Shown: piece by piece, positions 1-5,771 of the stretch
How positions within the stretch are numbered: the stretch's first letter is position 1
Layout: the number at the start of each line of letters is the position of its first letter
Translations under genes and position numbers: made by a program
Assembly: GCA_002361235.1 (NCBI GenBank)
Contig: DESI01000087.1
Span: 1 to 8,477, forward strand
Reading direction: 5' to 3'
Origin: Porphyromonadaceae bacterium UBA3318
Lineage (GTDB): Bacteria; Bacteroidota; Bacteroidia; Bacteroidales; Muribaculaceae
Length of the DNA: 8,477 bases
Notes under the pieces: generated by a model
Databases searched by the model: none
Seen by the model: only the letters and a program-made list of their open reading frames with translations
Told to the model about the DNA's origin: nothing

Positions 1-74
1 AAGTTTAGCGGACAGTAATAATACTATTTTATCCATTAAATGATAAAGTCTGAATTACCCCTCCCGATTTAATA

Positions 75-113
75 TTTGTTAACATTTCGTCAATAATTTT
101 GTTTATATTTTTG
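75..113 (+). promoter_or_regulatory. Predicted Bacteroidetes-type promoter of the fimbrial operon
   Basis: This AT-rich stretch holds two perfect matches to the Bacteroidetes -7 consensus TAnnTTTG: TAATTTTG at 94-101 and TATTTTTG at 106-113. Candidate -33 elements are TTTG at 75-78 (15 nt before the first) and TTTC at 85-88 (17 nt before the second). Both gaps are slightly shorter than the roughly 19 nt usual for this promoter class. An 8-bp palindrome TGTTAACA (77-84) overlaps the -33 region and could be an operator. Transcription would start near 105-120, giving a leader of about 210 nt before the first gene. The motif matches are seen; promoter function is inferred. Confidence 0.55.
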
Positions 114-122
114 CATCGATTT

Positions 123-139
123 ATAGTCTTATAGACTAT
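123..139 (+). promoter_or_regulatory. Dyad at the predicted transcript 5' end
   Basis: Perfect 6-bp inverted repeat, ATAGTC (123-128) and GACTAT (134-139), around a 5-nt centre TTATA. It lies just downstream of the second -7 element, so it could be a small hairpin at the very 5' end of the mRNA or a protein-binding site next to the start point. The right arm is also complementary to ATAGTC at 171-176, the start of the next stem-loop, so the two structures could compete. Confidence 0.4.
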
Positions 140-170
140 TGTCCATAATGCTATAGGCCATCGCCTTGTG

Positions 171-195
171 ATAGTCGCGTCATGTACGCGGCTAT
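171..195 (+). promoter_or_regulatory. Leader stem-loop, attenuator-like
   Basis: A 10-bp stem is formed by ATAGTCGCGT (171-180) and ACGCGGCTAT (186-195), with one G-U pair and a 5-nt loop CATGT. A short T run follows (195-198). It lies inside the predicted leader, downstream of the promoter and upstream of the first gene. A GC-bearing stem followed by U residues is what an intrinsic terminator or attenuator looks like, but the U tract is short (TTTTAG). A 7-codon ORF starts with the ATG in the loop (182-184) and stops at 203-205; I see no support for its being translated. It could alternatively end transcripts arriving from upstream. Confidence 0.45.
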
Positions 196-205
196 TTTAG
201 ACTGA

Positions 206-328
206 GGTCCTACAAGGAAACCACTGACACGGAAACACACACCGGGCTACCTGAACCCGGATTGAAACACACAGAAACACACCGGATCTCCTTAACCGAA
301 GACTGACACACACGATCACTTTAAGATT
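206..328 (+). other. A/C-rich untranslated leader with repeated GAAACACAC
   Basis: No gene is seen here. GAAACACAC occurs at 232-240 and 264-272, with a third copy, GAAACACACC, at 274-283. The first and third copies both run on into ACCGG. A weak 5-bp hairpin, CCGGG (242-246) with CCCGG (256-260), lies between them. The stretch up to the ATG at 329 is A/C-rich, and a similar A/C-rich run precedes the major fimbrillin start (2521-2556). Such unstructured leaders are common in Bacteroidetes, which mostly start translation without a Shine-Dalgarno site. Confidence 0.4.
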
Positions 329-997
329 ATGATCACCGATACATTACGAAACGCCTTGCGCAAGGGGCGGTTCGACCTTAACCTTAAAAAGAGACTTCTG
401 GCTGCCGGCATCGGCCTGATGCTGACGACATTGACCGGCTCGGCCCAATTCGCACTCAAGACCAATCTGCTGTACGACGCCACCACCACGCCCAACCTCG
501 GCGCGGAGCTGGTGCTGAGCCGCAAATCCACCATCAACCTGGTGTACGGTCTGAATCCCTGGAAATTCTCGTCCAAAAAGCATGGCCAGCGTTACGCCAG
601 GCACTGGGTAGTGATGCCGGAATACCGCTGGTGGACCTGTTCGGCACTTGACGGCCATTTCATCGGCGTTCACGCCATGGGAGGCCAGTTCAACGCCCAG
701 AACGTGGACCTGCCCATCCCGGGCGGCTTCTTCGGCGGCGACAGGCATTCGCGCAACATCGCCAGGGAGGTACGCGACTCGCGCTACGAGGGCACATACG
801 CCGGCGTGGGATTCACCTACGGCTACCAATGGCCTCTGAGCAAGCACTGGAACATCGAGGCTGAGGCCGGCGTGGGCTACAACTACATCTGGTACAAGCA
901 GTTCAACTGCGGCACCTGCGGCGCAAAGCGAGTGAAATCCGAAACCAATTACGCCGGACTCACCAAGCTCGGCCTTTCCATCATGTACATATTCTAA
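329..997 (+). CDS. DUF3575 domain outer-membrane barrel-like protein
   Basis: A 222-residue protein matching the DUF3575 family, which often sits at the head of Bacteroidales fimbrial operons. A basic N-terminus (KGRF, LKKR) is followed by a hydrophobic stretch at about 22-37 and a signal peptidase I-like site after GSA (residue 39). Family-like segments then follow: ALKTNLLYDATTTPNLGAE (42-60), YGLNPWKF (73-80), the aromatic PEYRWW (97-102), GHFIGVHA (109-116), YEGTYAGVGFTYGYQW (153-168), WNIEAEAGVGYNYI (174-187) and the ending LGLSIMYIF. Alternating polar and aromatic strands and the C-terminal Phe suggest a small outer-membrane beta-barrel, but the family's function is not established. A CGTCG motif (194-198) is a possible disulphide near the C-terminus. 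The N-terminal region before the hydrophobic core is rather long (about 20 residues), yet no better start is visible. The next gene begins after 10 nt, so the two are probably co-translated. Confidence 0.87.
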   Translation: MITDTLRNALRKGRFDLNLKKRLLAAGIGLMLTTLTGSAQFALKTNLLYDATTTPNLGAELVLSRKSTINLVYGLNPWKFSSKKHGQRYARHWVVMPEYRWWTCSALDGHFIGVHAMGGQFNAQNVDLPIPGGFFGGDRHSRNIAREVRDSRYEGTYAGVGFTYGYQWPLSKHWNIEAEAGVGYNYIWYKQFNCGTCGAKRVKSETNYAGLTKLGLSIMYIF

Positions 998-1007
998 TCC
1001 CCCAGCC

Positions 1008-2465
1008 ATGAAACGAATCAGCACACTCATAACGATGATTGCCCTGCTGCCCGGGCTTATGACAGCAGCGCGCGTCAACGGCCGTCTGGGGATGGACAAT
1101 GTGGACATCCACAAGACGGGCGACCGCCTGCAGGTAAACCTGAACCTTATACTCGATTCCCTCAACATGAAGGGACAGAACCAGTTCTTCGTCACGCCGG
1201 TGGTGACGGACGGCAACACCAACGTGGCCATGCCGGCGGTGATGATCAACGGCCGCAACATGCACATAGCCTACCAGCGCGGCACCATCCGCAGCCTGGT
1301 GAAGCGCCACGACGTGGCTCAGGAGGTGGAACGCCACAACGGCCGGCCTCAGTCCGTGTCTTACAGCGGCTCGCTCCCCTTCGAGTCGTGGATGCTGGGC
1401 GAGAACGCCGGCATCGTCCTGGACATAGACACCTGCGGATGCGGCATCAGACTGGCATCCGGCCAGACTCCCCTCACTCCCTTAGGACTCACGCCCGACA
1501 TGCGGCTGGCATATCTCACCCCGAAGGTCACGGAACTTCCCGTCACCGTTCACGAAGGCCGCGCCCGCGTGCAGTTCGAGGTGGACAAGACCGTACTCCA
1601 CGCCGACCCCTACACATGCCGCAACGGACAGAAGATAGACAACCGCGCGCAGCTCCGCATGATAGACGACTCCGTGCATTACGCGCTGACCGACCCCAAC
1701 GTGGAGATAGCCGCCATCAACATCACCGGTTACGCCTCGCCCGAGTCGCCCTACCTGCACAACGACTTCCTGGCTACCAACCGTTCGCGCGCACTGGCCG
1801 AATACCTCGCCGCCAAATACAATCTGCCGGCCGACCGCAGCCACTATGACGCCGTGCCCGAGAACTGGATTGAGTTCCGTCAGCAGGTGGTGGACAGCAA
1901 GGAGCTGACCGACCGTCAGCGCGCCGACCTGCTTGAACTGATAGACCGCCCGACATACGGCCCCGGCGACTTCGACGCCAAGGAGAAGGAGCTGAAGACC
2001 TCGCCCAAGTTCGCCGCACTTTACAGGAAGACGATACTGCCCGAATGGTTCCCGCGTCTGCGCGCCACCAAGTTCGCAATCCACACACGCCTGAAGCCGA
2101 TGTCCGACCAGAAGCTGGCGGAGGTAATCAGGAAGACACCGGAGCTTCTGTCCCTCAACCAGATGTACCGCGTGGCACGCCTCTACCCCGAGGGTTCGCC
2201 TGAGTTCAACGAGGTGATCCGCACCGCACTGAAGTATTATCCCGACGATGCAGAGGCCAACCTTAACGCCGCCGTCGCAGCCATGAACGCCGACAAGGAC
2301 GCCGATGTCAAGTCGATGCTTGACAAGGCAGGCGACTCGCCGGAGGCCATCAACGCCCGAGGAGTCTACCTGACCCGCCAGGGGAAATATGACGAAGCCG
2401 CCGAGCTGTTCAAGCAGGCCGCCACCCTCCCCGAAGCCGCCAAGAACCTTAATCAGCTCCCCTGA
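1008..2465 (+). CDS. DUF3868 / OmpA-like / TPR protein of the fimbrial locus
   Basis: A 485-residue protein with three regions. Residues 1-21 are a signal peptide (MKRIS, hydrophobic core, cleavage near TAA). Residues 22 to about 150 fit DUF3868 and include the DTCGCGI motif (141-147). Residues about 185-365 contain an OmpA-C-like segment, INITGYASPESPYLHNDFL (238-256) followed by NRSRALAEYL. The Arg typical of OmpA domains is kept, while the Asp of the usual GHTD motif is Ser here (GYAS), so ordinary peptidoglycan binding is uncertain. Residues about 375-485 look like TPR helices (EANLNAAVAAMN; AINARGVYLTRQGKYDEAAELFKQA). The expected place is the periplasm or inner face of the outer membrane, perhaps supporting fibre assembly or linking it to the cell wall; that role is inferred from context. 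DUF3575 plus DUF3868 upstream of a fimbrillin is a familiar Bacteroidales order. Confidence 0.87.
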   Translation: MKRISTLITMIALLPGLMTAARVNGRLGMDNVDIHKTGDRLQVNLNLILDSLNMKGQNQFFVTPVVTDGNTNVAMPAVMINGRNMHIAYQRGTIRSLVKRHDVAQEVERHNGRPQSVSYSGSLPFESWMLGENAGIVLDIDTCGCGIRLASGQTPLTPLGLTPDMRLAYLTPKVTELPVTVHEGRARVQFEVDKTVLHADPYTCRNGQKIDNRAQLRMIDDSVHYALTDPNVEIAAINITGYASPESPYLHNDFLATNRSRALAEYLAAKYNLPADRSHYDAVPENWIEFRQQVVDSKELTDRQRADLLELIDRPTYGPGDFDAKEKELKTSPKFAALYRKTILPEWFPRLRATKFAIHTRLKPMSDQKLAEVIRKTPELLSLNQMYRVARLYPEGSPEFNEVIRTALKYYPDDAEANLNAAVAAMNADKDADVKSMLDKAGDSPEAINARGVYLTRQGKYDEAAELFKQAATLPEAAKNLNQLP

Positions 2466-2470
2466 CAGGT

Positions 2471-2510
2471 CCCTTTAAAGTTCCTAAGGGCCTTAAGGTC
2501 CTTACCTTAA
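2471..2510. repeat. Degenerate palindromic repeats between operon genes
   Basis: The spacer after the DUF3868 gene carries palindromic steps in series: CTTTAAAG (2473-2480), CCTAAGG (2483-2489), CCTTAAGG (2491-2498), and a perfect 7-bp hairpin TTAAGGT/ACCTTAA (2493-2499 and 2504-2510) with loop CCTT. CCCTT (2471-2475) can also pair with AAGGG (2486-2490). The units look like degenerate copies of a roughly 10-bp CCTTAAGGT-type repeat. No T run follows, so this is not a classical terminator. It could mark an mRNA processing or stability boundary ahead of the highly expressed major subunit; that is inference. The remaining 2511-2556 is A/C-rich leader with no clear promoter. Confidence 0.5.
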
Positions 2511-2556
2511 CCCCAAGCAAGATACACACACTTTATAAACACACAATTTCAGAACA

Positions 2557-4392
2557 ATGAAAATGAAACATCTGTTATGGGCCGTAGCGCCCATGGCCCT
2601 CGCTCTGAGCGCCTGCCAGAGTGACGAGCCCGGTGACAAGGGAGGCAACTCCTCGTTCACAGGCGACGGCTACATGGCTGTCAACATCACCCTTCCTACC
2701 GGTGCCGGCACACGTGCTACCAACGACAACTTCGAGGATGGAACTCCCAACGAGTACAAAATCAATGACGCGGCCGTCGTGCTGTTCAAAGGCAATCCCG
2801 CCGACGCCGAGTCTACCTACACGATGGAAGGCGCATACGCTCTGCCCAATCCCACCGAAAGCGCCGGTGACGAGACCGTCACCATCCAGCTCGCCAAGAC
2901 CTTCAAGGTCAACAACGTGGAACTGGGCGAGAACGAGAAGATTTTCGCTCTGGCCCTGGTGAACTACAGCGATGTTCTCGAAATCGAGGGCACCACGCTC
3001 AAGGTCAAGGGGGGCGCCGCTGTCGGAACCACTTTCGCCGATATGCAGCAAGCCGTTTCCGGCAGCAACTTCATCGGCTCCAATACCGACAATTTCTTCA
3101 TGACCAACGCCGTGATGTCGCGCCGCGCCGGTGGCAACGCCACCCCGCTGCTCAACAACAAAGCCGATATCTTCACTCTGGTGCAGTGCCAGGACAAGTG
3201 CATCTACGAAGATGCCGGCCAGGCCCAGCAGAATCCCGCCTGCACCATCAATGTAGAGCGAGCCACGGCCAAGGCTACGGTGGTATGCACCAATCCTGCC
3301 GTAAGTATCATTAACGGCGATGGCGTCGAGGCCACCCTGACCGTGGCCGACGTGAAGTGGGTTCTGGACAACACCCAGAAGAACTCCTACCTGGTCCGCA
3401 ACATGGGTACCGACGTCAACACCTACATGGGCTATGCCAGCGAGTACGCCAGCCTGTCACTGAAGTACCGCATGGCCGGCGCCCTGAAGGGTGACAACCT
3501 GCAGGTTCTGGCCCGTACCTACTGGTGCGTAGACCCCGTTTACGCCGAGACGGCATCCGCCGCTACTTTCAACCGCAACACCGACGCCACAGGCGAAGCC
3601 GGTGCCGACAAGCCCCAGTATTGCCACGAGAACACGTTCGACGTAGCTCACCAGACATGGCAGAACACCACCCGTGCCGTCCTGAAGGTAACCTACGCCG
3701 TCAACGGCGTGGTCAAGGACCTCTATGTCACCAACGGACTGAACACCGTATTCTACTCAGATGCCGACAAGACCGGCCTTAAGAGCGCCTTCGTCAACGA
3801 CAAGACTCTGCAGGACGCCTACAAGCAGACCATCGAAGGCTCCGTAGACATGGGCGAGGCATTCAAGTTCACATACCGTACCGAGAACGGCGTTCAAAAA
3901 GTGGCCGTCATCAAGATGGGCGAGCAGACCCTCTATTCGTACGATGAGGGCGGCGCCCATGCAAACCCTATCATGAAAGACGGCAACCCCCTTTTCACAG
4001 CCGAGCAGGTTCTGGCCCTCGTAGCCAAGGCTGAGGCTGACAATCAGGTGGCGGTTTACACCGGAGGTGTGGTTTACTATCAGGTACGCATCAAGCACTT
4101 CGGCGACGACCTGACCCCGTGGGATTCCGACGGCAGCGTAACGGCTACCGACAATATCGAGCACACCTACGGCGCCACCAACGCAGCACAGAACTTCCTG
4201 GGACGCTACGGCATGGTCCGCAACAACTGGTACGAAATCAACATCGAGTCCTTCAAGCGCATGGGCGACAACACGTTCCCCACGGTCGACAACAACGACA
4301 CCCCCGACGACCAGAAGGACGACGACAAGTTCATGTCGGTCAAGATCAACGTCCTGTCCTGGGCTAAGCGCAGCCAGACCGAAACTCTGTAA
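2557..4392 (+). CDS. Major fimbrillin, Mfa1-type lipoprotein precursor
   Basis: A 611-residue subunit that likely forms the fibre shaft. The N-terminus is a lipoprotein signal with lipobox LSAC (Cys20). The strand AVNITLP (41-47) is followed by GTRA (51-54), where fimbrillins of this group are cut after Arg by a trypsin-like (gingipain-type) protease, freeing a groove for strand exchange. Y67-F77 (YKINDAAVVLF) is the usual first core strand. INVERATAKATV (231-242) is the conserved R-x-x-AK motif late in the N-terminal domain. The C-terminal domain has the hallmark YGMVRNNWYEINIESF (551-566) and ends MSVKINVLSWAKRSQTETL, which fits a C-terminal donor or plug strand. Between these is an acidic loop (577-591). 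Six cysteines besides the lipid Cys (211, 215, 229, 244, 324, 356) leave room for disulphides. Its position just upstream of an Mfa2 homologue supports the major-subunit role. The symbol mfa1 is not assigned because orthology cannot be shown. Confidence 0.9.
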   Translation: MKMKHLLWAVAPMALALSACQSDEPGDKGGNSSFTGDGYMAVNITLPTGAGTRATNDNFEDGTPNEYKINDAAVVLFKGNPADAESTYTMEGAYALPNPTESAGDETVTIQLAKTFKVNNVELGENEKIFALALVNYSDVLEIEGTTLKVKGGAAVGTTFADMQQAVSGSNFIGSNTDNFFMTNAVMSRRAGGNATPLLNNKADIFTLVQCQDKCIYEDAGQAQQNPACTINVERATAKATVVCTNPAVSIINGDGVEATLTVADVKWVLDNTQKNSYLVRNMGTDVNTYMGYASEYASLSLKYRMAGALKGDNLQVLARTYWCVDPVYAETASAATFNRNTDATGEAGADKPQYCHENTFDVAHQTWQNTTRAVLKVTYAVNGVVKDLYVTNGLNTVFYSDADKTGLKSAFVNDKTLQDAYKQTIEGSVDMGEAFKFTYRTENGVQKVAVIKMGEQTLYSYDEGGAHANPIMKDGNPLFTAEQVLALVAKAEADNQVAVYTGGVVYYQVRIKHFGDDLTPWDSDGSVTATDNIEHTYGATNAAQNFLGRYGMVRNNWYEINIESFKRMGDNTFPTVDNNDTPDDQKDDDKFMSVKINVLSWAKRSQTETL

Positions 4393-4413
4393 GTTTAAGC
4401 CGCAGGCTTAAAC
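4393..4413 (+). promoter_or_regulatory. Perfect stem-loop immediately after the major fimbrillin stop
   Basis: GTTTAAGCC (4393-4401) and GGCTTAAAC (4405-4413) form a perfect 9-bp stem with a 3-nt loop GCA, starting at the base after the TAA. No T run follows, so it is not a standard terminator. The right arm runs into the first of three tandem repeats, and its GCTTAAAC core recurs at 4458-4465, so the left arm has more than one possible partner. Likely roles are protecting the upstream mRNA from 3' exonucleases or a processing site. Confidence 0.6.
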
Positions 4414-4484
4414 CACAGTGACAGCACTGCTGCTTACACCACAGTGACTGCACTGTTGCTTAAACCGCGGTGACAGCACTGTGG
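4407..4484. repeat. Three tandem 26-bp direct repeats with internal dyads
   Basis: Three head-to-tail 26-bp units lie at 4407-4432, 4433-4458 and 4459-4484. Unit 1 reads CTTAAACCACAGTG followed by ACAGCACTGCTG. Unit 2 differs from it at three positions, unit 3 at four. Every unit holds a small dyad, CAGTG or CGGTG, a 4-nt loop (ACAG or ACTG), then CACTG. In unit 3 the stem reaches 8 pairs counting two G-U pairs (CCGCGGTG with CACTGTGG), and in unit 2 it reaches 6. CCACAGTG of unit 1 (4413-4420) is also perfectly complementary to CACTGTGG of unit 3 (4477-4484). The repeats overlap the preceding and following stem-loops. Confidence 0.8.
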
Positions 4485-4504
4485 TCGGAGCCCGAGGCTC
4501 CGAC
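4484..4504 (+). promoter_or_regulatory. Second perfect stem-loop downstream of the repeats
   Basis: GTCGGAGCC (4484-4492) and GGCTCCGAC (4496-4504) form a perfect 9-bp stem with a 3-nt loop CGA. It has the same architecture as the stem-loop at 4393-4413: both start GT, share AGCC-NNN-GGCT around the loop and end AC. The three arm positions that differ are all compensated in the opposite arm. A C run follows rather than T, so it is not a terminator of the usual kind. Confidence 0.6.
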
Positions 4505-4519
4505 GCCCCCCTGTATCAT

Positions 4520-4547
4520 CCGCACCCGGCCTTGCGGCCGGATGCGG
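4520..4547 (+). promoter_or_regulatory. Long GC-rich stem-loop before the anchor gene
   Basis: CCGCACCCGGCC (4520-4531) and GGCCGGATGCGG (4536-4547) pair over 12 positions with one C-A mismatch around a TTGC loop. It ends 18 nt before the ATG at 4566, and the intervening AACCAACTGAAAGATTGT is A-rich and looks unstructured. The hairpin could limit decay from the 3' side, block read-through ribosomes, or help expose the start region of the anchor gene. No T run follows. Confidence 0.6.
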
Positions 4548-4565
4548 AACCAACTGAAAGATTGT

Positions 4566-5768
4566 ATGACAATGACAATTAGCAAAATTATTAAATTTTT
4601 CTCCATAGCGTTAACCGCCTGTTCCATCGGACTGGGTGCCGGCTCATGTGCCATGATGACCAACGACCTGGACGACTGTCCCACGGGTCTGTACGTGCGC
4701 TTCGTGTACGACTACAACACCCAGCGCGCCGATATGTTCAAGGACCATGTGGGCCACGTCAAGCTCTATGTCTACGACGAGAGTGGCCGGAAGGTGGCCG
4801 AAAAGGAGGTAAGCAACAACGGCGCTGACCGCCCGCTGAAGCGTTACGGCTACATGATGCACTTCGAGGACGGCGAGCTGGCCCCGGGGCGCTACCGTCT
4901 GCAGGCCGTGGGCATGCAGCGCGACTGGGAGACAGCCTTGGGCGACAAGGGCGCCAGGTACCGCCGCAACGACCCTGCCTCCCACACCGACCTGCAGGTA
5001 ACCCTGGACCATGACGCAAACCGTCATCCGCTGACCAACCGCCATCACGTCAGCAACGAGGCTCCCCTCGACACTCTCTGGCACACGCTCCGGGTCATGA
5101 GCCACGCCCCGATGGACGGCGACGTGATTCCCGACTTGCAGGAGACCGTCAGGCCATTCTCCGTCTATCCCCTCGAGGACCAGTACGTGACCATACAGAA
5201 GGAACACGCCACATACGCCACCATCTCGCTGGTGCGCGACACCAAGCACCTGAACGTCACCATCCGCCAGGTGGACAATTCGGCCTCCATCAGCCACGAG
5301 GACTTCGAGGTGCGCGTGCTGGACTCCAACGGAGTCTTAGCGCATGACAACGAGCTGGCCGAATGCGACGAACTGCTGTACGCCCCCTACTCCGCCCGCA
5401 CCTCGCACTTCGACCAGAACGGTCCCGCCAACAAGAGTTCGCGCGCCACGGCTGCCATCTACGACGCCGCACATTACGACATGATGTTCAACCGCCTGGT
5501 GTACGACCCCAAGAACCCGGACGACAACGCCCGCCTGCAGATACTGAACCGCAATACCGGCGAACTCGTGGCCGACATCAACCTCACGGCCACCCTGGCA
5601 CAGGGGCGCCAGGCATGGGCGCTTTACAACTACGGCCATCAGGAATACCTGGACCGCGAATATGATTACCGCCTCGACTTCATACTCAAGGACGACCAGT
5701 GGCTGTACTGCGACGTGGTGATCAACGTGCTGGACTGGACCAAGCGCATCCAGAACGAAAACCTTTAA
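4566..5768 (+). CDS. FimB/Mfa2-family fimbrial anchor or terminator lipoprotein
   Basis: A 400-residue protein with the pattern of the FimB/Mfa2 family, which caps and anchors Bacteroidales fimbriae in the outer membrane and limits fibre length. Typical family stretches are DLDDCPTGLYVRFVYDYN (34-51), HVKLYVYDESGRKV (64-77), the APGRYRLQAVG strand (107-116), SLVRDTKHLNVTIRQV (221-236), DFEVRVLDSNG (246-256) and the ending CDVVINVLDWTKRIQNENL. Two lipoboxes are possible: LTAC at Cys19, or AGSC at Cys28. Cys28 is preferred because family members carry the lipid Cys roughly ten residues before the DDCP motif. ATG at 4566 is chosen, with 4572 nearly as good. The frame stays open upstream to a GTG at 4470, but that start would add 32 residues encoded by the stem-loops and bury the signal peptide. 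There is no TRA cleavage motif near the N-terminus, as expected for a subunit that stays membrane-bound. The next gene starts 3 nt after the stop. Confidence 0.88.
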   Translation: MTMTISKIIKFFSIALTACSIGLGAGSCAMMTNDLDDCPTGLYVRFVYDYNTQRADMFKDHVGHVKLYVYDESGRKVAEKEVSNNGADRPLKRYGYMMHFEDGELAPGRYRLQAVGMQRDWETALGDKGARYRRNDPASHTDLQVTLDHDANRHPLTNRHHVSNEAPLDTLWHTLRVMSHAPMDGDVIPDLQETVRPFSVYPLEDQYVTIQKEHATYATISLVRDTKHLNVTIRQVDNSASISHEDFEVRVLDSNGVLAHDNELAECDELLYAPYSARTSHFDQNGPANKSSRATAAIYDAAHYDMMFNRLVYDPKNPDDNARLQILNRNTGELVADINLTATLAQGRQAWALYNYGHQEYLDREYDYRLDFILKDDQWLYCDVVINVLDWTKRIQNENL

Positions 5769-5771
5769 TCC

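Noticed and set aside
1..18. Possible end of an upstream gene (frame reading KFSGQ then TAA).
   Set aside because: Five codons before a stop are far too few to identify or even support a gene; the region could equally be non-coding.
1..200. Invertible promoter, as known for some Bacteroidales surface loci.
   Set aside because: I found no long inverted repeats flanking the promoter. The only matches are a 7-bp AT-rich pair (35-41 and 67-73) and an 8-bp direct repeat CTATTTTA (24-31 and 192-199), both plausible by chance.
182..205. Seven-codon leader peptide starting in the loop of the leader hairpin.
   Set aside because: Too short to support by sequence, no repeated codons of one amino acid as in classical attenuators; kept only as a remark in the leader finding.
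344..1267. Long open frame (307 codons) on the minus strand opposite the first two genes.
   Set aside because: It overlaps two well-recognised plus-strand families, shows no domain or signal, and is the expected shadow of GC-rich coding DNA.
1482..2084. Minus-strand 200-codon open frame opposite the DUF3868 gene, and similar ones at 4644-5297 and 6153-6968.
   Set aside because: Low-complexity Val/Gly-rich or Ala/Arg-rich translations lying wholly within confident plus-strand genes; no independent start context.
4407..4484. CRISPR-like array.
   Set aside because: The 26-bp units abut with no spacers between them, and no cas genes are present.
4393..4547. Rho-independent terminator after the fimbrillin gene.
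   Set aside because: None of the stems is followed by a T run, and the anchor gene downstream has no visible promoter of its own, so transcription must pass through.
4470..4565. Upstream extension of the anchor gene to a GTG start.
   Set aside because: The added 32 residues are encoded by stem-loops and would place the lipoprotein signal inside the protein.
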